A DNA stretch of 64,000 nucleotides from positions 16,012,656-16,076,655 of the forward strand of contig CALNVZ010003435.1 in the NCBI GenBank assembly GCA_940671915.1, written 5' to 3'. The stretch's first letter is position 1. Each line of letters begins with the position of its first letter. Positions 45,201 to 56,800 of the stretch are shown here, in pieces. Origin of the DNA: Paracentrotus lividus (lineage: Eukaryota > Echinodermata > Echinoidea > Camarodonta > Echinidae). The notes below the pieces were generated by a model that worked only from the letters and a program-made list of their open reading frames with translations, did no database searches and was not told where the DNA came from. The position numbers and the translations under genes are program-made.

Positions 45201-46430
45201 AAACTGAACGTATGAGCAGTGTTAATCTTAGTACATAAAGACCGCGTTCCATTATTCGAGGAGGGGAAAACGCAACAATTTACATTCATATCGAGTTGTA
45301 GTTGAAGAAATACACTGAGCGGTGCAGAAAAATTATAACGGTTTCTAACAGTATAATTGTCAACTAAAAACCCACCGCTATAAATCCACTTTCGCAACGC
45401 GGGAAGCGATTACCGATTTGACAACTGTCATGATTATTCTTTAGCGTACCTAAAAACTCGCCTAGAATACTGTCCCTGTGGCTAAAATGCGTCTCGGTCA
45501 GTTCGGATTCCGTTTCGAGCTAATTTTCTCTATGGTATCTGATATAAATATTATTGAACTTTTATCATGAAGTATATTCGTAGGTAAGATAGCTTCTAGA
45601 CAACAAGATTATGGGAAACAATACATTTCTGGCGAAGCCTATAAACACCATTTGTGCATATAAAGATGTTGTAAATCAGATATCTTTATTTCATAGATTG
45701 ATTGATTGTTCCTGTAACTTGATTTTATTGATATTTTAGCCAATAGATAAGATCTTAAGTCTACATCTTAGCAGAAAGACGCTACTTGCTTCTCACACAT
45801 TGCGATATTCATGTGATTATTCGGAATATTATTTGACCCATCTGAGTATAAGAGTGTCAGTTAGTGATATTAAATGTTCCAATTTAAAGCGAGAGATCCG
45901 CACAGCCATCTTTTCTTTAACAAATCGAAATATGTAGATTTAAAACCAAAATCTCTTCGGCAATATGGTTGCACGCAATGCAAGGCTTTAGAAAAACACG
46001 CTATGAACTCCATCTAAGCTCGCTTATAATACCAAACTCACCTACTGCTTTTATCTTGTCACGCGTTATATGGATAAATTAAATGTGGCGTATTGGCTAC
46101 TTTGCCGCAGCACGTCTTATATTAATTTGACCATATTGTTTTACAGTGAAATTTTGGAATCTGAATTTAGAGTATTTTTCGTATTTGTTACACAAGTGAC
46201 TGGACTTGATTTTATCCTTTCCCCTTTGCAGTAAAGTTAATTCCTATAACTCTCTTGAAAAATTAGATCTCTTTAACGTAACTTATATTTGCCCCCAAGT
46301 ATATGAATCTAATACTATACTTCTCGAATGTAGTTCAAGTTATGCAAGTTAAGCATAGTCGCTCATATTATATCAAGAACATAGTGATAAAATACTGTGC
46401 AATAAATAACAAAATGCGATCAATTATCCT
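36268..46430 (-). repeat. Right arm of the palindrome, indel-rich copy
   Basis: This is the reverse complement of 26590-36081, but 10163 bp against 9492 bp (about 7% longer). Differences are scattered single-base and short insertions and deletions. They fall in coding, UTR, repeat and unique parts alike, and become denser towards the outer end (45.5-46.4 kb). The pattern resembles unpolished long-read sequence rather than evolutionary divergence. Confidence 0.88.
41728..42391 (-). pseudogene. Broken inverted copy of the 196-aa membrane-protein gene
   Basis: Reverse-complemented, it follows 30141-30731 from ATGGA through CCGCTTCGCGAT, CAGCACATCATCTCTTGCCA and GGAATCAAAAGAGTAGA to the stop region. 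It is 664 nt long against 591, and many small insertions and some deletions break the frame, starting within the first few codons. The damage ignores codon position. It is either a true pseudogene or, more likely, low-quality assembly sequence of the same gene. Confidence 0.8.
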
Positions 46431-49400
46431 ACATTATCTACTGGTTTATACACCAATTTATTAAGCATTTGTCTTTCGTATTTGAGTCCACAAATCCACA
46501 AATATTGCTGGGAATCTTCTGTTGTATGCTCAGCTGTGCAATCTCATGGTTTAATTGTATTTTTGTTTGATCATAAACTTGGTTAATACCTTTAACACGT
46601 CACTCTTAACTCCTCGTTCTTGTCATTATTTTCTCTCTCCTATTCTCTCTATATTTTATACATACTGCATCTCTATTCCAATATCTCTCTTTCACTTTTT
46701 CTTTCCTTCGCTACTGAACAGCACATTACGGTATAACAATACAAAAAGAAGAATTATAATTAACAAGATGAAGTCATATGAAATAATGCGATACTTTATT
46801 GATGAGAATAGAACAGTGGATAGCAATAAGGTTGTATTTTTCAACTCTCAATGACCTTTTTTGTGCAAACTAGTAAAATATATTAATGCTTGAGTTGAGG
46901 GGGGATGTCATAGCACATAGAGCGGGGTAATTGGGGTGCATTACCTCAAAAACTAAGGAAGCGAAGTATAGTATAACTATACATTATAGCAAATATGCTG
47001 CATACACCAACATTACTGCCACACCTTTCAAACTGTAATGTTTATTTTTCTTGTTAACATACTGCCCCATAAACATACTAAATGTAAGAGTGGAATCTCC
47101 ATGTTCACTAAATATTGGAATATATTTTCATCTCTAAAGAGTAGAATTTCGTCTCATATGTGTGACCTCTGTTTTGTTTTTGGGGTGGAAATTAACAACA
47201 GGTAAGTTGATACTTTCATATTTTCATGTTCCATGTATATCACACTCAATTCACAATGAGATATTAATTTACCAAATGAAACCTTACATCCCTTAGCTGT
47301 ACTTGGAAGTTTACATTAAAATATAAATACAATTTTCATATAAGTTTGTTATTTCTAGAAGTACTTGATAATAAACAACTTGATTCATGTGGTTATAATA
47401 AATATCATCGTTTAAAATTCTCTGCTATTATGAATTATAGATCATCTTTCTCTCATAAAATATACAACTGAATTTGTATTGTAAAAAAAGATGGAAAAAA
47501 GAAGATAGCAAAATGTCCAATGAAGATGTCTTTTGACCTATATGCTTCACATACATATAGCAAGGGTCATAAACAATTAAATAAAACAGTTATTGCTGTC
47601 GTGATATATCGTCGGCTGAGAACCAGAGAGGCGCTAGTACAGATCAAAGCTGTTCCGTCGAGAACCAGACGGGCGCTATTACCTTTGACTTTAATTTGTA
47701 CAGTAATAGTGCCCTTCTGGTTCTCAACATCACATATTTAAGATGCAATAACGCCCTTCTGGCTCTCAATAGACAATATATGATTTTTATTTAATTATCT
47801 ACTCCAGGGAGCCAGAAGGTGTTAATACAAGACTTTACAAAGCATCTACGCCCTTCTTCATCTCACCAAACAATACATTTATCACAAATGGCAAGAAGTT
47901 CAAATGTTCGCTGGCTACAAAAACCGGTCAGCACATTGACATTCTATAGACATCCACAGAGATAAAACTGAATCACACACTCCACCAAAAAACACTCGAC
48001 CAATTTTTTTAAAACCCTTATTCATAATTTATAACACAGTGGACACACATAACGTAACGTCTTGGCTCTTAAAACAAGAAAAATGTTTCTTTTAACCCAT
48101 TCAGGACAGAGATTATTTAAGGGCTAAATTGGCCACATTTTTTCCTAAAATTGGCAACAGCAATATTTTTATTTTAATACTACATGCTTCTAATTGAATG
48201 TGATGTCTTTGAAACCAACACACATGGTTAGGAACTTCAACAATTTTTTTTTAATTGCCAATTTTGATGAAAAAAATGGTCTTCAACTTGTCAATGTGTT
48301 GCCAATTTAAGGATTTCAAAGATTATTCTTAGTAATAAAACAATTCTTTGCCAAAAGTGAATGCATTGGGTGGTGAATCGAACTTCCTGACTTCTTGGAT
48401 ATTGATGCCAAATCATCAAATTCTTGGAAGGTTGTGTCGAATAATGCCAAATATTTGTTTTAATGTCTTCTCCTTAACACAATCCCAAAATCTAAGAATG
48501 ATCTCATTCATTCTTTTACAAATTCAATTATACATACTTTTAAAGCTTTGTAATGTTAGTCAAGAATATTCACTCCTCTGATTACCAGGGGTTTCCAAGT
48601 ATTAAAGTTTCATATATCGTAAAAGAGTATATACTCAATATAATAAATATAGCTCCCTCTATTAATATGAAAAATGATTCTATTGGAGTACATAAAATAC
48701 AACTCAATGTAGTAATGATCTTTAGTGCATAAATAAACAGGAGTTATATTTACAACAGAAAAGGCCGGTTAGACGCACATTATGCATAAAGTATACTCAT
48801 TATTCTGTGACTGCTAACTAGGCCTACTCATTATATCCCGTAATTGGCTTAACGAGATTAAAATACATTTGGTTATGTAATCAAATGACAAGACAGGAAG
48901 AGACTAAGGAAGAGATAAATCCACATGGAGTCACTTCAACAAAGATGTCACACTTTTTACTCTATCCTGGGCCCCATTTATAATGCCAACAAACAGTTAA
49001 GACTCTTGGTCAAGGTTTTGGATTCCTATGAAATTTTCAATAATTCTTTTGAATATTATTCTTCTATATAAAAGCACCCATGGATGAAAAAATGATGTGT
49101 TTAGCCGTTCGCAATAAAAATATTAAAAACTGTAATGATAACGTTTTGTGTTTTCTTCGTAAGTCTTTTTCCCGAAATTGATTAAAAGTGTCTGGAATTC
49201 CGATGAGCGGCCTCAACACACTTTTTAAAAGAGATGTATTACCTCATACATTAAAAACCTTCACTGACTACACAAAATACCGGTACTTCAACTGAATAGG
49301 AAATAAAATACCATTTGGTTTGTATTGCTATATATTCTAATTTTGCTACACATAGACTTGTATATTTAAATCATATATAATGCAATAAATACTCATTATA

Positions 49401-50109
49401 GTTGTATTAACAATAAATGTACAATAAAAATAATAATTGGGAAGGATATGACTTTTATGTACATATAAACACTATACTAGGTCATTAAGTGTACCAAAAA
49501 CATGTTGATTTTTCCTCTCAGAGTATGTATAATCCCCCAAATATATTTCCCTAAAAATTTGATCATCATAATTTGATTTAAAATCCAGCAAGATAGAGAG
49601 AGAGAGAGAGAGCGAGAAACACTCATACATTTATATGATGTCTGGGAATCATTTACTCAAAAGAGATTAGCTTTGGTTCCTGACCATCTTACATGTTTCC
49701 TGTATTGATCTTCTTTCAAAGTCATAAAAGCTATATTTATTTTTTCATGCATATATGTCAAAAGTAAGACCAAATAAAATTCATGGGTGTTTAAGATACA
49801 TTTGCTTTTTTTTTTTTTTTAAATATTAAAAATGAATTATTCCAATTAAAAAGATTACTGTTTGTTTCATATTTTTCTGTTTACTGTCAAAAGGACACGA
49901 AGGATACAATGTACTTGCTACAAATGGTTAGGCCTGAGATCACACAAAGGTGCATTGATATACTTGTCCTCATAAAAAATACACTTTGTTGTTATCTTAC
50001 AAAATTACAGCTCTTGTTTCTAGATACAATTTTGTATACTGTATATTATATACATCATGCCAGTACAGTGCAGTATAATACATGGTGTATGTACAAGTCG
50101 TCGCCTTAC
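46431..50109. other. Non-coding stretch between palindrome and CYHR1
   Basis: AT-rich, without a recognisable gene. It holds the six-copy motif cluster at 47618-47864 and a (GA)n run at 49595-49614. Some of it may be 3' UTR or flank of CYHR1. Confidence 0.4.
47618..47864. repeat. Cluster of six ~23-bp motifs in both orientations
   Basis: The consensus begins GAGAACCAGA and ends GGGCGCTATTAC. Forward copies are at 47618-47640, 47660-47682 and 47808-47828; inverted copies at 47703-47725, 47745-47767 and 47842-47864 (the last weaker). Start-to-start spacing is about 34-63 bp. Neighbouring forward and inverted copies can form hairpins. Confidence 0.8.
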
Positions 50110-50214
50110 CGCAATAAGGGACTTCGCGCAATGCGTTTGCCATTGCATTAGATACCTTTTTGTGGGAAGGAGACAAAGTCCAAGTGCCTTTTGCTACAAC
50201 CCCATAACCAACAC
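50110..50214 (-). CDS. Orphan exon-like block (105 nt, phase 1-1)
   Basis: On the minus strand it lies between a good acceptor (ATATTATATTTTTAG) and donor (GTAAGG). The open phase reads VGYGVVAKGTWTLSPSHKKV then SNAMANALREVPYC, with codon choice more balanced than the AT-rich surroundings. I do not recognise the family. It lies downstream of the CYHR1 stop on the same strand, so it could belong to a following gene, to an alternative CYHR1 3' end, or be a chance frame. Partner exons were not found. Confidence 0.4.
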
Positions 50215-50693
50215 CTAAAAATATAATATACACCAGCATATCATACCGTGAGAGCGAGAAGGGTTGTTAACTCGTATCTTTGCGGAGTTAATTCCCCTCT
50301 GCTCTCAACATATGATATGGGGGAATTGCAATGATGCAATGTAGTTGGATGATTGGCACATTATCTTTGCACAATCAGAAATACAATGGCACAATCAGGA
50401 AAGCAATTTTTTAGCAGCAAGGATATATATGTTTTCTTTCAGTTGGCAGGGTGTGCTTTATACATATCCCTGTGATGAACAGCTACTTACACAAAATGGA
50501 GAAAAAGGGTTTTAAAATGAAGTAGGACGATATACTTTTAAACCATGTTGGAAAGATGTTGGTGCTAAATACCATCACTAATGAAGCTTGGCAGAGTTTA
50601 AACTTTATTGTGGGTAAAAAAGGAAAGAAAAAAAAGCAAACCAAAATCCTCCTTTGCACTGGTGTTGGTCCCTTTTTGGCATTCCCACCCATC

Positions 50694-50846
50694 CTATTTG
50701 GGTATCTGGAACATGATAACTCTGACATTGATAGTCTTCGATGCCAGGATTTTGTTGCATTCTGCAGAGTCAATGAGAGGGATGTTGTTATATGGACTCT
50801 CCGTCTTCTCTGGCGTGAATTCAAAGCGGTATACATGCGGCTCAAT
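50694..50846 (-). CDS. CYHR1: CYHR1 last coding exon
   Basis: This 153-nt exon (acceptor CGTTTTGCAG) enters in phase 0 and encodes 50 residues ending IMFQIPK and [21 protein letters not shown] matches human PIIDSVECNKLLAAKNIN. Confidence 0.93.
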   Translation of the reverse strand: MEPHVYRFEFTPEKTESPYNNIPLIDSAECNKILASKTINVRVIMFQIPK

Positions 50847-53800
50847 CTGCAAAACGAAAATAAGAAATAAGATACATGCCACAAATTAATTTTTTATTCC
50901 ACAAAATATTCTTTTTAGAAGGATATTCACTCTGGTCTGTATTCATAAAATTGTACTAAGTTAATCTATAGTGTAACTATGGTTAGCAAAATGTGACGCA
51001 ATCTCGAACAGTAGATGTTCGTTTTAAAAATTGCCTCGGAATGATAAGTATGAAACTTGTCCTAACAATTCAAGCACAATTCCAGAATCCAGTAGATGTG
51101 AAAGGAACATAACAAGGTAGACAGATTAGTCACATTTGACTAACCATAGTTAAACCACAGATTTAAGCAATGGCCTAACTTAGTACACATTTGAACATAC
51201 AAGTCTCTGTGTGAAGTACAGGTAGCAGCCTTTTGCTTCTTAACTGACAAGATATAATTGCATGTACTCATACCGCCTCCTAATAGCCAACAAGGTGTTA
51301 ATGTAATGACCTTTTTACTGAGTTAACACTATTTTCTCTCTTAGTAAATAATGGATTTAAGATGAGAATTGATTTGTTTTCGATTTCCTGAACCATGGAA
51401 TTCAGACAAATTTTGAATTACTACCTAGTGGATTTGGCTATCAAATTTTGAGTGATTGTTCAGCAGTTTTGTGATTAATATTGGGATTTGCATCTTAAGT
51501 GTATGATTATAACTCAAATGCCTAAACAAAGAAAGCCCTTCTTGCTTACAACTGATGGCATTTTAGTATCTTTGTGCATTCAGGCAAATATGTGAAGAGT
51601 TTGAATCCAAATCCACTTTTATTTACCTCTAAGAAATGGCACTGGTTTGACAAATTTTGCAAAGGTGTCCATGGGGAATGATATTATGAGGTGCATTTTG
51701 AAATATTTGCTCTTAAAATTCAGGCTTCATTTTTTGTTCAGAGACAGGTAACAACCTGAACAATGGTCAAATACCAATAACTATAGTTTCATCAAAAGTG
51801 GATTTATGCCTTTTTGGAATCAAACTCTTGATATGAAGTTGAATCAATTCATACCTTAGCATCACTGAAAGGCCCATTAAGGATCATGAACTGCATGACT
51901 AGATTGCTGGTGATACGGCTCTTAAGAGATAGCTGGAAGGCGATACGACGTTCGAGGGTATGCGATGGGTTCCTCTCGTCATCGTTCACCCTGGCTTTGA
52001 CAACCCACTGCTGGTTGAGAGCAGAGAATCGACTCGTCTCGTAGTACAGTTTAGTGATGAAGTCATCCGTGCGGTACGGCCTCAACTGAAGGTCTGTTTG
52101 TAGCAAGGATATATAGACACAAGATAGTCATGATCATCTCCACATATTATTATTATTATTATCTATTCAGCTCTTTGAAACACATAATCATATATATTCA
52201 TTTCTAAACAAATGACAAGAATAAAAGTACAAAAGTCAATGCAAATTATTTTGTAGCAGTCAACCCAGTACATCAGTGGCGGCCAGGGAAGAGGAAAGCA
52301 AACTTAATCACTGTAACTATCAAAGTCCCTCTGCCCAAATCATAGTCCCTCTGCACTTCATAAAAATTGCCATTTTTATTAGAAGCTTTGCTTGTGACTG
52401 GCTGGGATATGTAGAAGTGGGTCCCCTAACTTAAAAGTATATTTTCTCATTTTTTAAGAGAGTAAATGCTAGGATTTGTCAGAAGTGTGTCACCTTATTT
52501 GTATATTTTCTTGTACGATCTCATATTTTTTTCAGACTGTAAATGCAGTATGGCATAGTATGATACCTTTTATTCAGCAAGCATAATTTTCATATTGCTT
52601 TCACTGTCTTGGATGCATCAGATTTCAAAGGAGATCAACGGTTCATGAAGGATATAAACTATGGATAGGAAAGCAGAATAATTGAGCATCTGGAGTTTAG
52701 TCCCCTGCCTCCTGCCCCCATACAGAATTTTTCTGAAAAAAAAAACAACAAAATATTCTCTCACCATTGAAGGTGATCTTCTCGTAAGACAGAAGCTTGA
52801 CGATATTCTGAAGAACCTTGGTGTCCTCAGCTTTGCCTGTCTCTTTCTGCTGAATAGCCTGTAACACCTCATCACCGGTCTTCTTAGGGTAGCCACACCC
52901 CTCCTCGTGTTCCTCTAACCCATGATGCGGTCCTTGCCAGGCGCAACCAATCGGATTGTACTTACACCGCGTTACCCTGCTTATGTGTATTCATAGTCAA
53001 CATTTCAATTTGGACAGACGGAGAGAAATGAGTATAAGGGGGAAAGGATGAGAGGAAAATGAGGAGAAAAGGGGAGAGAGATGAAATTAGTGGTGTTTTC
53101 TATAACATTTTATGATATTAACATTAGATTTGGGGTACATTGTTGATTTGATTTTTTTTTGCAATGAAACAAGTAGAAATCCATGAGACCTACCTTTCAG
53201 CAGCAACACTATTAATATATGTTTGGTTTAAGCTTGTTTTATTTTGTGTGTCTGTCTGTTTATTCTTCAAGTTTGTACATTTTGATGACTATTATATTGA
53301 TTAATTTCAAATCTTATGCCTGCTATCAATATTGAATAAATTTGATGTTCATTTTATATAGTTTGAATTGTTCCTAATTTGTAGATGGTGATATTTTTGT
53401 GAAAGTATGTAATGAGGATGTTCAGAAAAAATACAACTCTGAACAAATATTTTGGAAAAAAAAACCCCAAAAAACTGAAGAAAAACAAAAGTAAGCACTT
53501 GAAATAAATAAATAAAAAACCTTATTTTTTTTTTGTTTTCTCATCCATATAATTAGATGAATCAATTCATTAAAAGTTTAGAGTTCTATTGTTCACTGAA
53601 AATCCTCAAAAATCATAAGTTTGTAATATTTTGGGTGATGTGAAATACAATGTAAAATGAAAGCTTGTGCTGCAATTTTTCCCCCTTTCTAATACCTATT
53701 TTCTTAAAAAGAAATAAAAATATGTATGAAATAAATCTCTCTAATTGATAATTGCATCTAAAACAAGAAAGCCAGTTTGAACTTTCTATTCCTGATGTAC

Positions 53801-56800
53801 AATGCCCCTCATATGAAAATGTAAAACTCAGCTTGATTTGCATGCATTTGCCATTTCTATGATCAATATAAATCTGCCAACAACGCAGCAATTTACAGTG
53901 CTCTGGTTCACAAAGCCATTTAAAATTTATGCCATATGAATCTAAATAAAATATTTGAATATTTTCTTTTGAGAAAGTAGGCTGGCGGCTGGAGATCAGA
54001 TTCCACCTTTCAGCATCCTCCCTTTCCCCCCACACCCTTAAAAGGTCACGGTAAATAACGATGCTTATGCCCCCTGAAATCAAATCCTTAAGCTCCCAAA
54101 TGCCAATCTATTTACATAATTCATGTGAGATAAGCATCGATCTAGGCAATATCCATTATTCATGTATGCTTTTCACACTGATGGTATAATTTGTCTTATT
54201 ACACGTTGTACCTCTTTTTCACATCCATGATCATGTGTATACTTGATAGTTTAGAATTAAACTGTATATTCTGCAACAAATTATCTTTTTTGTCCCTAAC
54301 ATTCCAATGGTAGATTTTTTGTATAGGTTGAACTGAACTGTAATGTTTTCTTTTCCAAATATATCACGATAATAAAAAGATAAACACATTTGAATATAAT
54401 CGAATCCTCTGTTTTATGTTAATGTTTGTACATGAAGTGTATTTCACTTAAAAACTCAAGTGTGTCAAGGATAAATAAATCAAATAATTATGAATTCATG
54501 TAAATCATATACTAGTATGCTTCCTTCTTTTGAGAGAATTTTTTTCTATGTGAGATATTGGTATTATGTTAAACATAAATGTAGAGTTGCAACAGTGCTA
54601 AGATAGACAAGCCAGCCAAAATTAAGAGTTTCTTGAACTCCTTTTCAAGACATTTTCCACATCAAATGCCCAAAGGTAGGAAGCTGTATGTAAGCAGTTG
54701 AATGTCCATAGTTTAAGGAGTGCCCAATAGAATAATGGTTATCAATATTGTTTAGTAGACTTTTGCTCTGACATCACGGCTGTCTGACATTATGGATATT
54801 TGACCTAGAAAACAGATATAATTCAAAGCATTGTACTCATTTGAAATGGCATTGTTGAGAATATGCAAGCAGTACAAACCAAATCTTTAAGTATCATGTA
54901 AATTGCTTGATAAAATGATGTTTTTATTTATTTTATATTGACAGAGTATGTTGGTATATTTATGATGTTTATTATGCAAACAGTTCCTTTGGAGATTCAA
55001 GCAAGACTTTTTATCACTTTAAATCACTTATCGCTGTTTAGTACTTTAATTTTGAGGTGTGGATCATTTGTAACATCAACAGAGCACTATATACTATGAA
55101 AAACATTGGGTAATCTCTCCCTTTAATCGTGTTAGGGTGCTCAGATTTTCCCTGCTGCACGCACCAAGAATGATACAACCCAGTATACTCTCATACACTT
55201 GGGCTAATATCTCCCTTTAATCGTGTCAGTCCTCATATTTCCCTTTTGTCTGGCTATCGTTCATTACTCACTCTGGTTTATTACCAGCATGCATGGACCT
55301 CCATAGGAACTGTATGGGTAAATTTTAATTTCCAGGACTTCCCAACTGCGCCTTGTGCTGGATGTACAAAATGATGTGTATAATATAAATGGCATACATG
55401 CTGATGTATTGCTTGTTGAATATGTTATGTTTAACTACATTTAGATTTTTGCATTTTGTCATGATATATCGACATATATAAATGCTATGCTGAATTTTAT
55501 ATGTTGAGGATCAAATATATTGTAATATAGTATACATTTTGATTAATTGTACAATTAACTAAGCATATTCCAATTGGCCAAAAAAGTTTTTGATATTTTT
55601 TTTCCAGCTGGTTGGCGTATTTGCTCTTTTTGGTAAAAATTTGTCTTCAACAATATCTTTGAATTTAATTGAGTCTGTGCAAATATTTGTTTCATGTCTT
55701 TATTAAGTTGTGATGGGGTACATTTCATAATATGATTAACTTATCTAACCTACTAGATTGACTGAATATGTATTGTTTGTATTTGGTTAGACTAATTGTA
55801 GAATACCGCAACGTCAATGATGTATCACTATGGAAATGAGGTTTTGAAGACGACCACCAGCTTGAATACATGAATATTACTAAATGTATTTGGATTGACA
55901 TGTTTTTCTAAACATATCAAGAGTGTGCAAGATCAGGATGAATTGATCAAATTTTATTGCAAATTATATTACCCACAAATATTTTAAAGCCAATATGACA
56001 CCCGTTTTTCCCCTTCCTTATTCTTAAATCCAATTTTAGGCATGTACTGAATACATGTCCATGTAGTTCCTTACAATATGAATTGGGCTTATCATCAAAT
56101 TTGAATGCATTAGCATAGCAAAAATTAAAAATACGAGAACAGAAAATACCCCCTTTTAAAGAATATATTCCCTGTACATGACTTGTAAATGATTGTGGGT
56201 AATATATGTTGCAAGAAAATATGATGAAATCATTACAAATGTAATTTCTACAATATGCGTTCACATATAAAACACACAAAGCAAAAAGAGGAAAAAAGCT
56301 TTATGATCATAATGAAGAATTATTTCTTAGCTATTTAGCCATTTCACAGAAAAATGCTGATATTCATCAATAAAATAAGGACAATCGACTTTCATCAAGA
56401 TCTTATGGTACAATGTATGATTGGGAGATTAAATCCACAATGAGAAGCAATAAAAATCTTCCCATTTTTCTTTTAAAATATTCCATCGATAAAAACAAAG
56501 CCTGTTCCAGAATAGTCTAAAAAATAAAGAACAACAAAAATTTCCTTCAAAATATTGTTTCCCAATTTGAGAAAAAACAAGTACCGCCTGTACTCACCCC
56601 CCCCCCCCAAAAAAAAAAAAATGTTTAAATAGAATATTAATTTGCTTAAAAATTTTTGAGAGTGTATTTCAACTTTATGTCGTTAATTCCTGTTTTAAGT
56701 CATTTTGGAAAAAAAGGTAAAGGGAAAATTAGTGTGCTGATCATCCTCTTTATAGATTTAATCTAAACAATCATACATTATCTATCACTGTTACATATTC

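Noticed and set aside
26590-46430. Treating the palindrome as a biological hairpin chromosome structure or amplicon
   Set aside because: Insertion-dominated, position-independent differences and N gaps on both sides of the left block make an assembly cause more likely; kept as a finding with tests.
53613-54083. 156-codon minus-strand frame in the CYHR1 intron
   Set aside because: It has no family resemblance, biased AT-rich codons and no splice or start context; frames of this size occur by chance in 64 kb.
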